Assembly: GCF_022549675.1 (NCBI RefSeq)
Contig: NZ_JAKZGR010000008.1
Span: 62,001 to 126,000, forward strand
Reading direction: 5' to 3'
Length of the DNA stretch: 64,000 nt
Source: Belliella kenyensis
Lineage (GTDB): Bacteria > Bacteroidota > Bacteroidia > Cytophagales > Cyclobacteriaceae
The notes below the pieces were generated by a model. It did no database searches. It was not told the origin of the DNA and saw only the letters and a list, made by a program, of their open reading frames with translations. A program made the translations under genes and the position numbers. This document shows, one piece after another, positions 36,244 through 45,521 of the stretch (position 1 is the stretch's first letter; each line of letters opens with the position of its first letter).

Positions 36244-39200
36244 ATGATTCCTATCAAACTCGAAATCCAAGGATTGTATTCATACAAAGAAAAGCAGACG
36301 ATTGCATTTGATCAACTCACAGCAGCTGGACTTTTCGGTATATTTGGTGCTGTTGGAAGCGGTAAATCTTCTATCCTTGAGGCTATTCTGTTAGCTTTAT
36401 ATGGAAGCACAGAGAGACTTTCTGATCGTGGCGAAAAAAACAGCATGGTCAATCTGCAAAGCGACAGCTTACTCATAAACTTCGAATTCAAAGCTGGTCT
36501 AAACAATAGCAAAACTTATATCGCCAGGTATGAGGCTAAACGTAACTCAAAGAACTTTGAGGACATCCGTCCTGCAGAACACACTTTTTATCTCAAAACA
36601 TCCGCTGGTCTTGAGTCATTGATGATGAGAGGTGAGGATATCGTCGGAATGAAAAAAGAGCACTTCAAGCAAACTGTGATCATCCCTCAAGGTAAATTCA
36701 AAGAATTTATAGACCTCAAGCCGAGCCCAAGGGCTGATATGATGAAGGAGCTTTTTGGACTTGAAAGGTTTGATTTAAGTCAAAAAACAGGCAGTCTCCT
36801 AAAAAAGGTGCTTCAAGAGAAAACCATACAACTGACCCATTTGGATATTTTGGCCGAGTATACCGAACAACTCCTAGAAGATAAAGAGGCTGAAATCAAA
36901 TTAATAGCAAACCAAGCAGCTGCATTGGAAAAGGAAATGCAAAATACTGAAATGCATTACAAGAAACAGGAGCAACTGCAAGGCCTGCACCAATCATTGC
37001 AAAATTTTGAATTAGAATGGGCTGATTTGAAATCCAAGGAATCTGCTATAGCTGAAAAAAAAACCATCTATAAAGATTTTCTAAAAGCCAAAACTTATCT
37101 TAAACCCCTGTGGGATCAGATAGATGAAAGAAACAAAGAAGTAGAAAAATATCTGGTAAGCATCATAGACTGCGAACGATTCAAGGACCGATACGCCGAA
37201 GAAATCGCTGATAAAGAAAAAAGGGAAGCTGAGCTAAAAGAAAAAGCCAATCAAAGATCTGAACGTGAATCCAAAATAAGAGACCTCGAAAAACTCAAAG
37301 AAATCAAGGGTTTTCAGATTCAAATCAAAGAAACAGAAAGTCAAATAAGTCAGATTCGCCCAAAGCTAGAGGCAAGGACAGCTTCACAAAAAGCACTCGA
37401 ATCCAACATTAACAAGCTGGAGGAGGAATTAGATAAACAACAAATCCCAAATAGCAATCAACTGGCAAACCTCAAAAGTGCTGTAAAGGATTGGGATAAT
37501 TGGATTGAAAATAAAAAAAGTATTGAAAGCGAAACTAGTCAGCTTGAAAAATCTAAAAATCAGATCAATCAGGAAATTTCCATAATTCAAAATCAGGTAC
37601 CATCCGAAGAACAATCTCTTGGCAAATGGTTGGAGCAATTGAAAGTCAATCTCAAAATGCTAGAAAATGAAAAAGATAATCTGATTCAAAAAATTGGTCT
37701 TGGTGGACATGTGCATTTGCTAGAAACTGGAAAACCATGCCCACTATGTGGTGCTGTAGAGCATCCTGAACCATTGCTTGCTGAAGTTCAAAACCTTGCA
37801 CTTCAAAAAAATGAAGAGCAAATAAAAATAGCGAAAATCAAGCTAGAAGATACCTTTGAACAAACTCAAAAAGTAACCGAACTGGGCTTCAAGCTAGAGA
37901 GTATCAACCAACAGCTAGAGGCTAAGCAAAAGGATTTTCAAAAAGTAGCAACTCAAATCAAAAACCTAGAGGAAAGCCTAAAAGCCAAAAGCTTTGAAAA
38001 TATTGAATCAGTTAGACATTTTCTTCAAAATACAGAAAGTGCCATACAGAAAGTAGAAACTCAAAACAGTCAGCTGAAAGACTGGAGGAAGCAGTGGCAA
38101 GCAGAAAAGACCGATCTAGAGGCTGAAGAGCAGAAACTCCGTACCATGGAACAGCAGCTTCTGACGCTTCATACCATGCAAGACTCCAAAAGAAGCGACA
38201 TCAAGGATTGGAGTTTTTGCCAACCATTCATTGACAAAGACGCAGAGAAAATCCAGCAGACTATCCTAAAAGTTCAACATGACATTGATATGACAGTGGA
38301 TCTTTTGAATGGTATCCAAAAAAGCTTGTTAGAAATCAGAAACAAGCAAGCCACCAATGCTGCAAACCTAGAAATGTATAGAAATGCTTTATCTGACACA
38401 AAAAATAAGATAAAAGTACTACAAGATCAATTTGAGACACTCAAAATAACCTATGGTTTCGAAGATGAAGAGAAGTTGATTCAGCTTTTCCATCATTCTT
38501 TGGATGCTGACAAGGTCGAAATCGAAATCAAAAACTATGAGCAGCGGGTACACCTGGTTCAATCGAGAATAGCTGAAATCCGCAAAGCAGAAGGCATCAA
38601 TCAGTTTAGCCAAGAGGCTTTTGAGGAACTGAAAATCTCTCTAAGCAAAAAAAACGAAGCTTTGGATGATATCAAAAAACAGTTCACACTACTAGACAGA
38701 TCCATCAAAGAGGCTCAAGAAAAATTAAAAGAAAAGAAAAAGATACTTGCAACTTTCGAGATAATAGAACAAAGAGAAAGCAATCTTAGAGAACTTGAGC
38801 GACTTTTCAAAGGAAGTGGTTTTGTGAAATACGTGAGTTCGATATATCTCAAAGAGCTTTGCAACACCGCCAACATAAGATTTAATAAACTCACCAAGAA
38901 CAGCCTTAGCATGGAGATCGATGAAGACAATACATTTTGGGTTGTAGATTACTTGAATGGTGGCAGAAGAAGATTACTCAAAACCCTCTCAGGTGGACAA
39001 ACATTTCAAGCCTCGCTTTGTCTTGCTCTGGCCTTGGCCGAGAAAATCAAATCACTCAACCAGGCCGATCAAAGCTTCTTCTTCCTCGATGAAGGTTTCG
39101 GAGCCTTGGACAGAAATTCGCTGCGTGTAGTCTTCGAAACCCTCAAGGCATTGAGACATGAAAACCGAATCGTCGGTATCATCTCTCATGTAGAAGAACT

Positions 39201-39276
39201 TCAACAAGAGATTGAAGTATATGCGAAAGTTGAACTCGATGCTGAGCGTGGCAGTCAAGTTGGGTATTCCTTTTAG
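36244..39276 (+). CDS. sbcC: DNA double-strand-break ATPase subunit SbcC
   Basis: A 1,010-residue Rad50-like SMC ATPase. The N-terminal lobe has Walker A GAVGSGKSS (about 35-43) and the Q-loop region IIPQGKFKEF. Long coiled coils flank the zinc hook CPLCG at residues 499-503. The C-terminal lobe has the ABC signature LSGGQTFQASL and Walker B FFFLDEGFGALD. It uses ATP to control the SbcD nuclease and tether DNA ends. Encoded directly after sbcD. Confidence 0.94.
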   Translation: MIPIKLEIQGLYSYKEKQTIAFDQLTAAGLFGIFGAVGSGKSSILEAILLALYGSTERLSDRGEKNSMVNLQSDSLLINFEFKAGLNNSKTYIARYEAKRNSKNFEDIRPAEHTFYLKTSAGLESLMMRGEDIVGMKKEHFKQTVIIPQGKFKEFIDLKPSPRADMMKELFGLERFDLSQKTGSLLKKVLQEKTIQLTHLDILAEYTEQLLEDKEAEIKLIANQAAALEKEMQNTEMHYKKQEQLQGLHQSLQNFELEWADLKSKESAIAEKKTIYKDFLKAKTYLKPLWDQIDERNKEVEKYLVSIIDCERFKDRYAEEIADKEKREAELKEKANQRSERESKIRDLEKLKEIKGFQIQIKETESQISQIRPKLEARTASQKALESNINKLEEELDKQQIPNSNQLANLKSAVKDWDNWIENKKSIESETSQLEKSKNQINQEISIIQNQVPSEEQSLGKWLEQLKVNLKMLENEKDNLIQKIGLGGHVHLLETGKPCPLCGAVEHPEPLLAEVQNLALQKNEEQIKIAKIKLEDTFEQTQKVTELGFKLESINQQLEAKQKDFQKVATQIKNLEESLKAKSFENIESVRHFLQNTESAIQKVETQNSQLKDWRKQWQAEKTDLEAEEQKLRTMEQQLLTLHTMQDSKRSDIKDWSFCQPFIDKDAEKIQQTILKVQHDIDMTVDLLNGIQKSLLEIRNKQATNAANLEMYRNALSDTKNKIKVLQDQFETLKITYGFEDEEKLIQLFHHSLDADKVEIEIKNYEQRVHLVQSRIAEIRKAEGINQFSQEAFEELKISLSKKNEALDDIKKQFTLLDRSIKEAQEKLKEKKKILATFEIIEQRESNLRELERLFKGSGFVKYVSSIYLKELCNTANIRFNKLTKNSLSMEIDEDNTFWVVDYLNGGRRRLLKTLSGGQTFQASLCLALALAEKIKSLNQADQSFFFLDEGFGALDRNSLRVVFETLKALRHENRIVGIISHVEELQQEIEVYAKVELDAERGSQVGYSF

Positions 39277-39331
39277 ATTGATATATATATGTAAACTAAT
39301 GCTTCAAGGTGATTTTGAGATTTAGATATTC

Positions 39332-39405
39332 ATGGATATTATTGGATATTAATGGATACTAGATATTATTGGATATTATTGGATGCAAGATATTTATGGA
39401 TTTTA
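39332..39405. repeat. Short AT-rich tandem words (GGATATTATT)
   Basis: GGATATTATT and close variants recur about every 12 bases between sbcC and MITE copy D, and similar words (TATTATTGGATTTTGGATAT) continue on its far side. The MITE seems to have inserted into this tract, since its flanking 9-mers are made of the same words. Confidence 0.55.
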
Positions 39406-39411
39406 TTGGGT

Positions 39412-39562
39412 CTGATTATACCCTTTTTTGCCAGCAACTTCAATTCATTGGCTCAACAAGTTGTTAATGATCAATATCCATAAGTATCCAATATCAATTT
39501 ATAACGGAAGTTAGATAAATCGGAATTTTGTAATGTTATTGGCAAAGTTCCGTATATCCATA
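39412..39562 (+). mobile_element. MITE copy D (151 bp)
   Basis: Same orientation as copy A. The left end is CTGATTATACCC and the right end GTATATCCATA. The flanking 9-mers TTATTGGGT (39403-39411) and TTATTGGAT (39563-39571) match at 8 of 9. It lies in the gap after sbcC, with no gene start close by. The 320 bp to its right hold only a terminator. Confidence 0.88.
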
Positions 39563-39742
39563 TTATTGGATTTTGGATATTAATGGATTTTTGACCCGTA
39601 TGGGTGGACAAGTTACTGATGGATAAATTGCTCTGTTTTCTTTTTGGAATTTATCCAGAAGTTTCCCTTTTCAGGGGAAATCCTTTCTGTTGAAAAAGGA
39701 CTAAAAATATAAATTCCTAAGAGATAATTTTGACGAAAAAGA

Positions 39743-39797
39743 AGCCTACTTGATAATTTAGCGACTTTATACAAGTGTCGGGGATTTCAAGTAGGCT
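39743..39797 (-). terminator. Terminator of the minus-strand gene at 39887
   Basis: AGCCTACTTGA (39743-39753) and TCAAGTAGGCT (39787-39797) form an 11-bp stem, and the minus-strand transcript continues into TCTTTTTC. The loop is long (33 bases). Confidence 0.6.
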
Positions 39798-39886
39798 CTA
39801 AAATATTATAAAATGGAAAAATCCACATGATTTATGAGATTTTTATAGAAAGCTCCATTTGTGGCTAACATTCAGTATTAAGGATA

Positions 39887-40309
39887 CTAATTCTTATAAA
39901 AATCTCTTACAAAAGCTAATAGTTGATTATCTGTCATTTTATCAGAATTCTGTACAGAAACCCATTTATCTTTCATCGACTTACTTTCAGAAACCCTATT
40001 TTTCAATTGATCTTTTGCAGTACCTGGCCCAAAAAGTAGAACATCATCATAAGGAGCTATTTTCTGTTCGAGCAATTTGAAATACTCATTCAATTCATTT
40101 TGGGTAATATTGTTTTTTCGGTACTCATTATTTGACATATGCTCAGGGTTTGGAGAAAATTGATGGGTGTCATTTTCTTCCCCTTCTTCTCTCTTTATTC
40201 GCTCATGTGGAGATATCAATGTTTCTAAAAATTGGGCAGTGCCATCTTGATATCCTATAAAGTGAGCCTTGGATAAATCCAACCAAATACCTACTGACTT
40301 GAATTCCAT
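39887..40309 (-). CDS. Hypothetical protein, possibly eRF1/Pelota-like fold
   Basis: A 140-residue cytoplasmic protein starting MEFKSVGIWLDLSKAHFIGY. The order of an N-terminal GIW-D-AHFI strand, a charged middle (ERIKREEGEENDTHQ) and a C-terminal DVLLFGPGTAKDQLKNRV segment resembles a group of short Bacteroidota proteins annotated as translational machinery or host-attachment-like proteins related to the eRF1 central/third domain. I base this on recalled motif similarity only. The gene is divergent from rluF (115 bp) and ends at a terminator. Confidence 0.5.
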   Translation of the reverse strand: MEFKSVGIWLDLSKAHFIGYQDGTAQFLETLISPHERIKREEGEENDTHQFSPNPEHMSNNEYRKNNITQNELNEYFKLLEQKIAPYDDVLLFGPGTAKDQLKNRVSESKSMKDKWVSVQNSDKMTDNQLLAFVRDFYKN

Positions 40310-40398
40310 ATATTAAATATTTAAAGTGTGAAAATTTGATACGCTGAAATTTACTCAATAATCGTACCCTTTCAAAGTAGATTTTATTCAAATTGGCT

Positions 40399-40406
40399 TA
40401 AATTTG
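40399..40406 (+). promoter_or_regulatory. -7 promoter box for rluF
   Basis: TAAATTTG is an exact TAnnTTTG match 18 bp before the rluF start codon, implying a very short leader. No clear -33 box is seen. Confidence 0.45.
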
Positions 40407-40424
40407 TAGGAAAATAAAACATCT

Positions 40425-41162
40425 ATGGATCAAACGTCAGCCACCAGAGTCAACAAATACCTGAGCGAGGTAGGCTTTTGCTCCAGAAGAGAAGCAGACA
40501 AACTGATAGCTCAAGGCTTGGTCACAATCAATGGAAAAATACCTGAAATGGGGACAAAAGTGCTTCCAAGTGATGAAGTTCGGGTCAAAGGAAAACTGAT
40601 CAATCCTCCTAAAACTGACCATGTCTATATTGCATTCAACAAGCCCATAGGTATCGTGTGTACTACAGATATCAAAGCCGAGAAAAACAATATCATAGAT
40701 TATATCAACCATCCAAAACGGATCTTCCCAATAGGCCGACTTGACAAGCCAAGTGAGGGACTTATCTTTCTCACAAGTGACGGAGACATCGTGAACAAGA
40801 TCTTAAGAGCCGGGAACCAACATGAAAAAGAATATGTAGTAACTGTCAATCGACCCATCGGAGATGATTTTGTCAGAAGAATGGAGAATGGCATTCCCAT
40901 TTTAGACACGGTGACCAAACCATGCAAGGTCCGTAGAATTGGAAAAAACAAATTCAATATCATCCTTACTCAAGGTCTGAACAGGCAAATAAGAAGGATG
41001 TGCGAATACCTAGGCTACGAAGTTACCAAACTGAAAAGGATAAGGATCATGAATGTACAGCTTGATCTTCCAGTAGGAAAGTGGAGAGACTTAAGCGACA
41101 AGGAAATGCAACTCATTCATCAAATGGTTTCAAATAGCTCGAAAACACAGGAGGAAGGGTGA
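40425..41162 (+). CDS. rluF: 23S rRNA pseudouridine synthase RluF
   Basis: A 245-residue enzyme with an N-terminal S4 RNA-binding domain ([20 protein letters not shown]) and a RsuA/RluB-E/F catalytic domain. The catalytic Asp is in [32 protein letters not shown] and [17 protein letters not shown] are strong RluF-type motifs. RluF isomerises U2604 of 23S rRNA in E. coli. The last residues KTQEEG run into a purine-rich heptamer array, so the C-terminus may have drifted as the repeat expanded. It appears to be a single-gene unit. Confidence 0.9.
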   Translation: MDQTSATRVNKYLSEVGFCSRREADKLIAQGLVTINGKIPEMGTKVLPSDEVRVKGKLINPPKTDHVYIAFNKPIGIVCTTDIKAEKNNIIDYINHPKRIFPIGRLDKPSEGLIFLTSDGDIVNKILRAGNQHEKEYVVTVNRPIGDDFVRRMENGIPILDTVTKPCKVRRIGKNKFNIILTQGLNRQIRRMCEYLGYEVTKLKRIRIMNVQLDLPVGKWRDLSDKEMQLIHQMVSNSSKTQEEG

Positions 41163-41262
41163 AGGAGGAAGGAGGAAGGGTGAAGGAGGAAGGGTGAAGG
41201 AGGAAGGAATTGAAGGTGCAAGGGTGAAGGGTGAAGGATGAGGGTGGAAGATGGAAGGTTTA
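41150..41262 (+). repeat. Heptamer array H3a (purine-rich)
   Basis: Units GAAGGAG and GAAGGGT in tandem with a 7-base period on the plus strand. The array starts within the last codons of rluF (stop at 41160-41162) and decays towards 41262. Confidence 0.85.
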
Positions 41263-41272
41263 AGGAGAAATC

Positions 41273-41562
41273 CTTGATTCTTGATTCTTGGTTCTTGGTT
41301 CTTGGTTCTTGATTCTTGGTTCTTGATTCTTGGTTCTTGATTCTTGGTTCTTGGTTCTTGATTCTTGATTCTTGGTTCTTAGTTCTTGGTTCTTGGTTCT
41401 TGATTCTTGATTCTTGATTCTTGATTCTTGGTTCTTGAGTCTAAGTTCTTGGTTCTTGATTCTTGGTTCTTGGTTCTTGGTTCTTGATTCTTGGTTCTTG
41501 ATTCTTGGTTCTTGGTTCTTGATTCTTGGTTCTTGATTCTTGGTTCTTGGTTCTTGAGTCTT
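41273..41562. repeat. Heptamer array H3b
   Basis: About 41 tandem 7-base units, mostly GATTCTT and GGTTCTT on the plus strand with a few variants (AGTTCTT, GAGTCTA). A minus-strand frame through it would read as repeats of KNQEPRT, but the period is out of frame with codons and all frames look alike, so no protein is claimed. It lies about 100 bp before the next start codon (41660). Confidence 0.92.
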
Positions 41563-41659
41563 AAAAACTTGATAAAAACTAATACGTGGCACTTGGTACT
41601 TAGTACTCATCTCATGGTACTTGGTACAAAGAAAAATAACCTATTTCAACAAAAATATT

Positions 41660-42418
41660 ATGCATTTAAAGACAGACGACCTGATGAGGTTAGAGATTGA
41701 TTTTGAATCAGGAAGTATTCCTCCTCCTTTCAGCCATCGGTTCAAACTAAAATTAAATTTTGAGAAAAACTTCCTCAATACTTCGTTGGATATGGAGTAT
41801 ACGCACAGGGAAGAATTGACCGACGAGGAGATTTTGAATGAAGGATTTACTTTAGAAGATGATTATCACTGGAAAGGCGAATTACATAATGCATGGGTAG
41901 CTCCTATAAAGAAATTATATACTCAGTCAAAGTGGTCTAACAAGAAACTAGAGGAAGAAGAAGGAGGAATCAGGGTGCTAGCAAAAGACATTCATGGCAA
42001 AATCACTCGAACTACACCGCTCAATCAGGAAGATTGGCAATATGAAGCACAAGAGTTGATTCAAGCTATCTTTGAAACCAGTCAAAAAGAAGCTCCACTT
42101 TCTGTGAACTTCCTACATATTGATTCAGAAAAAACTTTGGAAATTTCTTTGGTTATGAAATTTTCTGTACGAAAAGCCGTTGCGGACATCAATGGCCAGG
42201 AAAAACAACTTAACTGGGAGAAAACCAAAGACTTACTTTCCAATGTATTCTTACCTGATTACGATTATGATAAAGTAAAAGAAAGCAAACCAAGTAAAAG
42301 AGGATCTTACATTGATTGCGGCGATGGGTTTTGGCACGAATTTGGAAAAGGCATCTATAACATCGATGCCTCTTATGATGCGGTATCTCGCATCAAAGAA
42401 GGTTTCTTAAACTTGTAA
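41660..42418 (+). CDS. Hypothetical protein, 252 residues
   Basis: The start at 41660 (MHLKTDDLMRLEIDFESGSI) is preferred over an ATG 13 codons upstream, which lies nearer the repeat array. No signal peptide or membrane segment is visible. The protein is acidic with long beta-prone stretches (FKLKLNFEKNFLNTSLDMEY; LEISLVMKFSVRKAV) and a conserved-looking C-terminus YIDCGDGFWHEFGKGIYN. I do not recognise a family. It is 20 bp upstream of the OmpA lipoprotein gene and may share a transcript with it. Confidence 0.6.
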   Translation: MHLKTDDLMRLEIDFESGSIPPPFSHRFKLKLNFEKNFLNTSLDMEYTHREELTDEEILNEGFTLEDDYHWKGELHNAWVAPIKKLYTQSKWSNKKLEEEEGGIRVLAKDIHGKITRTTPLNQEDWQYEAQELIQAIFETSQKEAPLSVNFLHIDSEKTLEISLVMKFSVRKAVADINGQEKQLNWEKTKDLLSNVFLPDYDYDKVKESKPSKRGSYIDCGDGFWHEFGKGIYNIDASYDAVSRIKEGFLNL

Positions 42419-42438
42419 AAAAAATTCATTATTTAGCT

Positions 42439-43119
42439 ATGAAAAAGCCAAGATTCATTAAAAGTATTTTTGCTCAAATTTTAGGAGCAGTTTTTCTTTT
42501 CAGCTGTGCTAGCTGGAACAACACTGAAAAAGGTGCTGCCATAGGTGGTGGTGCTGGAGGTGCTCTAGGTGCTGTATTAGGAAACAAAAGCGGTCAAGCT
42601 GGCAAGGGCGCAGCCATAGGAGCTGTAGTAGGTGGAGCAGCTGGTGCGGCCATAGGTATCTATATGGACAAGCAAGCCAAAAAGATCGAGGAGCAAGTAA
42701 AAGATGCTGAAGTAGAAAGAGTTGGTGAAGCTATCAAGCTTACCTTTGACTCTGGTATCTTGTTTGGCTTTGATTCTTACTCTTTGACACCACAAGCTCA
42801 GGAGAATATCATGAAATTTTCTGAGATTCTTAAGGAATTTCCTGACACCGATCTTTCTATAGAAGGACATACTGATAGCAAAGGGTCTTATAATTATAAC
42901 TTGGGACTTTCTGAAAGAAGAGCAGCATCGGTTATGAATTACTTAAAAATGCAAGGTGTAGCAAGTGACAGAATGACTACCATTGGATACTCATTCGATA
43001 AGCCTATTGCTAGCAATGATACTGAAGAAGGAAGAGCCAAAAATAGAAGGGTTGAAATCCTAATCACAGCAAACGATCAGTTGATTGAAAAAGCAGAAAG
43101 CGGAGATATCAACAAATAA
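42439..43119 (+). CDS. OmpA-family lipoprotein with glycine zipper
   Basis: A 226-residue outer-membrane lipoprotein similar in layout to YiaD/Pal-like proteins. The signal peptide ends at the lipobox LFSC (Cys23). A glycine-zipper hydrophobic region follows (GAAIGGGAGGALGAVLG and GAAIGAVVGGAAGAAIG, about 32-75). The C-terminal OmpA domain (about 100-215) has the peptidoglycan-binding motif LSIEGHTDSKGSYNYNLGLS...ERRAASV and GRAKNRRVEI. It anchors the outer membrane to the cell wall. A strong hairpin terminates it at 43152-43185. Confidence 0.87.
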   Translation: MKKPRFIKSIFAQILGAVFLFSCASWNNTEKGAAIGGGAGGALGAVLGNKSGQAGKGAAIGAVVGGAAGAAIGIYMDKQAKKIEEQVKDAEVERVGEAIKLTFDSGILFGFDSYSLTPQAQENIMKFSEILKEFPDTDLSIEGHTDSKGSYNYNLGLSERRAASVMNYLKMQGVASDRMTTIGYSFDKPIASNDTEEGRAKNRRVEILITANDQLIEKAESGDINK

Positions 43120-43151
43120 TTCAAACAAATACATAATCCCCACTTAAAACA

Positions 43152-43185
43152 AAATCCCTTGGCAATCGATATTGCCAAGGGATTT
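43152..43185. terminator. Terminator between convergent genes
   Basis: A perfect 15-bp stem AAATCCCTTGGCAAT/ATTGCCAAGGGATTT with a CGAT loop. It serves the OmpA gene and probably also the convergent cupin gene. Confidence 0.75.
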
Positions 43186-43259
43186 ATGTTTTGGAGTACT
43201 TAAATTTTCTTGTTCAGAAATCTTTGCATAACTAAAGCAATTGTTATGCATTATAACAA

Positions 43260-43778
43260 TCATTTCCTAGCATAATCATCCTGTAATCTGACAATATCAG
43301 ATTCATCAGAAGGTTGTTTAGGGTCAGTGTGAACCCATATCTCCGCTACTACTCCCCAGCCTTCAAGACCGATCAGACGATGACGCTCACCTTGGGCAAG
43401 TTTCACCAGCTCATCCATCTCCATCTTGTCTGCCTCTGGCTCTATATCTTCCAAAGATCTTGCTATCGCAGCCTCACCGGATACCAGCTTCCATAGCTCC
43501 GATCTTCTATAGTGATACTGCCAAGACAATTTTTGAGAAGGAGCTACCATCAGAATCTTGGGACTATAAGACAAATCACTTTCAAAACTTAAAGAAACTT
43601 CTCCGAAGAAATGCTTCTGAAACGCCTCAATCTGATTTGGATCTATCACCAAAAAGGCTCCCCACGGTCTTGTATCGTCATGATCTACGATTGTAAATCC
43701 AAGAGATTCAATATGTGATTTGACTTCTTGAAAAACTTCACTTTTTGTTGATGTGCTATTAGGTTGATAGGTAAGCAT
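43260..43778 (-). CDS. Cupin protein, mannose-6-phosphate isomerase type II-like
   Basis: A 172-residue cytoplasmic cupin. The block RPWGAFLVID followed by PKILMVAPSQKLSWQYHYRR, ELWKLVSGEA, AQGERHRLIGLEGWGVVAEI and SDIVRLQDDYAR closely follows the C-terminal isomerase domain of GDP-mannose pyrophosphorylase/PMI type II enzymes (HxH/E metal site; here one His of the first pair is replaced by Gln, QYHYRR). It may be a phosphohexose isomerase or a sugar-binding cupin. Downstream of RmlA on the same strand (190 bp gap), consistent with nucleotide-sugar metabolism. Confidence 0.7.
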   Translation of the reverse strand: MLTYQPNSTSTKSEVFQEVKSHIESLGFTIVDHDDTRPWGAFLVIDPNQIEAFQKHFFGEVSLSFESDLSYSPKILMVAPSQKLSWQYHYRRSELWKLVSGEAAIARSLEDIEPEADKMEMDELVKLAQGERHRLIGLEGWGVVAEIWVHTDPKQPSDESDIVRLQDDYARK

Positions 43779-43970
43779 AGTTTCTAGGTGTTATTTATTT
43801 ATCAGTTTTTTTCTTTGTTCACTTCTTTCAGAACTTTATATTTTCATTCTCTGTGGTAAAACTTTCAGGCAGTCTACCTAACATAAATTTTGGTATGAAA
43901 ATTTAAGTCCTTTTCATCATGATTGCATTTTGATAGTACAGGGGAAATCTATTTTTAAGTTTTGAAATCA

Positions 43971-44855
43971 CTATTTCTTGATTTGCTCCACACGTTTGAT
44001 GAGGTACTTACCATAATCATTTTTCTTTAGAGGCTCTGCAAGCTTCAATACCTGCTCTCTAGAAATGTATCCGAGTTCATATGCGATTTCTTCCAAACAT
44101 GCTACTTTCAATCCCTGCCTCTTCTCTATGGTATGGATGAAATTTGATGCTTCCAGCATTGATTCATGCGTACCTGTATCTAGCCAAGCATATCCTCTGC
44201 CCATCAATTCCACTTTGAGATTCTCTTCTTTGAGGTAAGTCTGATTCACTGTAGTGATTTCCAACTCTCCTCTTGAGCTAGGTTTGATTTCCTTTGCTAT
44301 TCTTATGACTGAATTAGGGTAGAAATAGAGACCAATGACCGCATAACTACTCTTGGGTTCTTTTGGCTTCTCTTCGATACTCAACACATTTCCCATTTCG
44401 TCAAATTCTGCCACACCATAGCGTTCTGGATCATTGACATAATATCCAAAAATAGTCGCCTCTCCTCTTTCTTCCGCTGCTTTTTTTGATTTGCGAAGGA
44501 GTTCTGTCAATCCATGACCATAAAATATATTATCCCCCAATACCAAACAAACTGAATCATCTCCAATGAATTGCTCACCAATAATGAAAGCTTGCGCCAA
44601 TCCATCTGGACTTGGTTGCACCGCATAGGTTAAACTTATCCCTAAATCTGAACCATCTCCAAATAGCTTCTCAAAATTGGGAAGGTCATCGGGCGTCGAA
44701 ATGATTAAAACTTCCCTGATACCTGCAAGCATTAATACAGACAAAGGGTAATAAACCATTGGCTTATCGTATACGGCCAAAAGCTGCTTAGATGTTCCTT
44801 TTGTAATTGGAAAAAGCCTCGTACCCGAGCCTCCTGCTAAAATTATTCCTTTCAT
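43971..44855 (-). CDS. rfbA: Glucose-1-phosphate thymidylyltransferase (RmlA)
   Basis: A 294-residue enzyme making dTDP-glucose from glucose-1-phosphate and dTTP, the first step to dTDP-rhamnose for O-antigen or capsule. The nucleotidyltransferase signature [18 protein letters not shown] opens the protein, with [48 protein letters not shown] and [14 protein letters not shown] as further RmlA motifs. The other rml genes are not adjacent. Upstream lies an 11-bp inverted repeat in the predicted leader. Confidence 0.93.
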   Translation of the reverse strand: MKGIILAGGSGTRLFPITKGTSKQLLAVYDKPMVYYPLSVLMLAGIREVLIISTPDDLPNFEKLFGDGSDLGISLTYAVQPSPDGLAQAFIIGEQFIGDDSVCLVLGDNIFYGHGLTELLRKSKKAAEERGEATIFGYYVNDPERYGVAEFDEMGNVLSIEEKPKEPKSSYAVIGLYFYPNSVIRIAKEIKPSSRGELEITTVNQTYLKEENLKVELMGRGYAWLDTGTHESMLEASNFIHTIEKRQGLKVACLEEIAYELGYISREQVLKLAEPLKKNDYGKYLIKRVEQIKK

Positions 44856-44910
44856 GCGTAAAATAAAGTATTAAGTTGGTGACATAGCATAGACCGAAAC
44901 ACTCGGGATT

Positions 44911-44967
44911 TGAATCAGGTAATATAATCAAACACTTACATGAAACACCGACTAGCTACCTGATTCA
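44911..44967. promoter_or_regulatory. Inverted repeat in the rfbA leader region
   Basis: TGAATCAGGTA (44911-44921) and TACCTGATTCA (44957-44967) form a perfect 11-bp inverted repeat 55 bp before the rfbA start codon. It may be a leader hairpin or a bipartite operator. Confidence 0.4.
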
Positions 44968-45350
44968 TATGAAGTATCAAAGATAGTATTATTGAGATAA
45001 AAAAGTAAAAATTTTAAAGTTTGGTTATTATGCACATGATTTTATCTCTAATCTCCTTTTGCTATTCTTTACGTATGTAACAATTGAATAAAATGCCGTG
45101 TTTAAGACATAACAAAAGAAAAAATGGTACGCATATTGGAATTGAAAATCCCTTTTAACGCAATACAATTTTAAAATTAGTTATGAAAATACGGCACGCT
45201 ATAAATGTACAGTACCACAATCGATTTGGATCATTATAAATCATGGTTGAAAATGGATGCGCCACGATAAATTATGCTAATCATAAAAACTGGTGAAAAT
45301 CGACGTATGAAATAACTGGTAAAGAAACTCAACATCATAAAAAAAACAAA
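44968..45350. other. Intergenic, no gene recognised
   Basis: About 380 bp of AT-rich sequence without a credible reading frame. It contains ATGCCGTGTTTA and, 90 bp later, ACGGCACGCT, a weak inverted pair. The right flank is MITE copy E. Confidence 0.45.
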
Positions 45351-45501
45351 GATGGATATACAGAACTTTGCCAATAACATTACAAAATTCCGATTTATCT
45401 AACTTCCGATATAAATTGATATTGGATACTTATGGATTTTGACCATTAACAACCTGTTGAGCCAATGAATTGAAGTTACTGGCAAAAAAACATATAATCA
45501 G
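45351..45501 (-). mobile_element. MITE copy E (151 bp)
   Basis: Reverse orientation, starting GATGGATATACAG and ending ATATAATCAG. The flanking 9-mers AAAAACAAA (45342-45350) and AAAAACCAA (45502-45510) match at 8 of 9. It ends 20 bp before the msrB start codon. TTGAAG (45470-45475) and TATAAT (45493-45498) with a 17-bp spacer point towards msrB. Confidence 0.9.
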
Positions 45502-45521
45502 AAAAACCAATTCTTAAAATT

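Noticed and set aside
41260-41610. Frame encoding KNQEPRT-like repeats on the minus strand
   Set aside because: It is a product of a 7-base tandem array, which leaves several frames open by chance; there is no ribosome site or signal.
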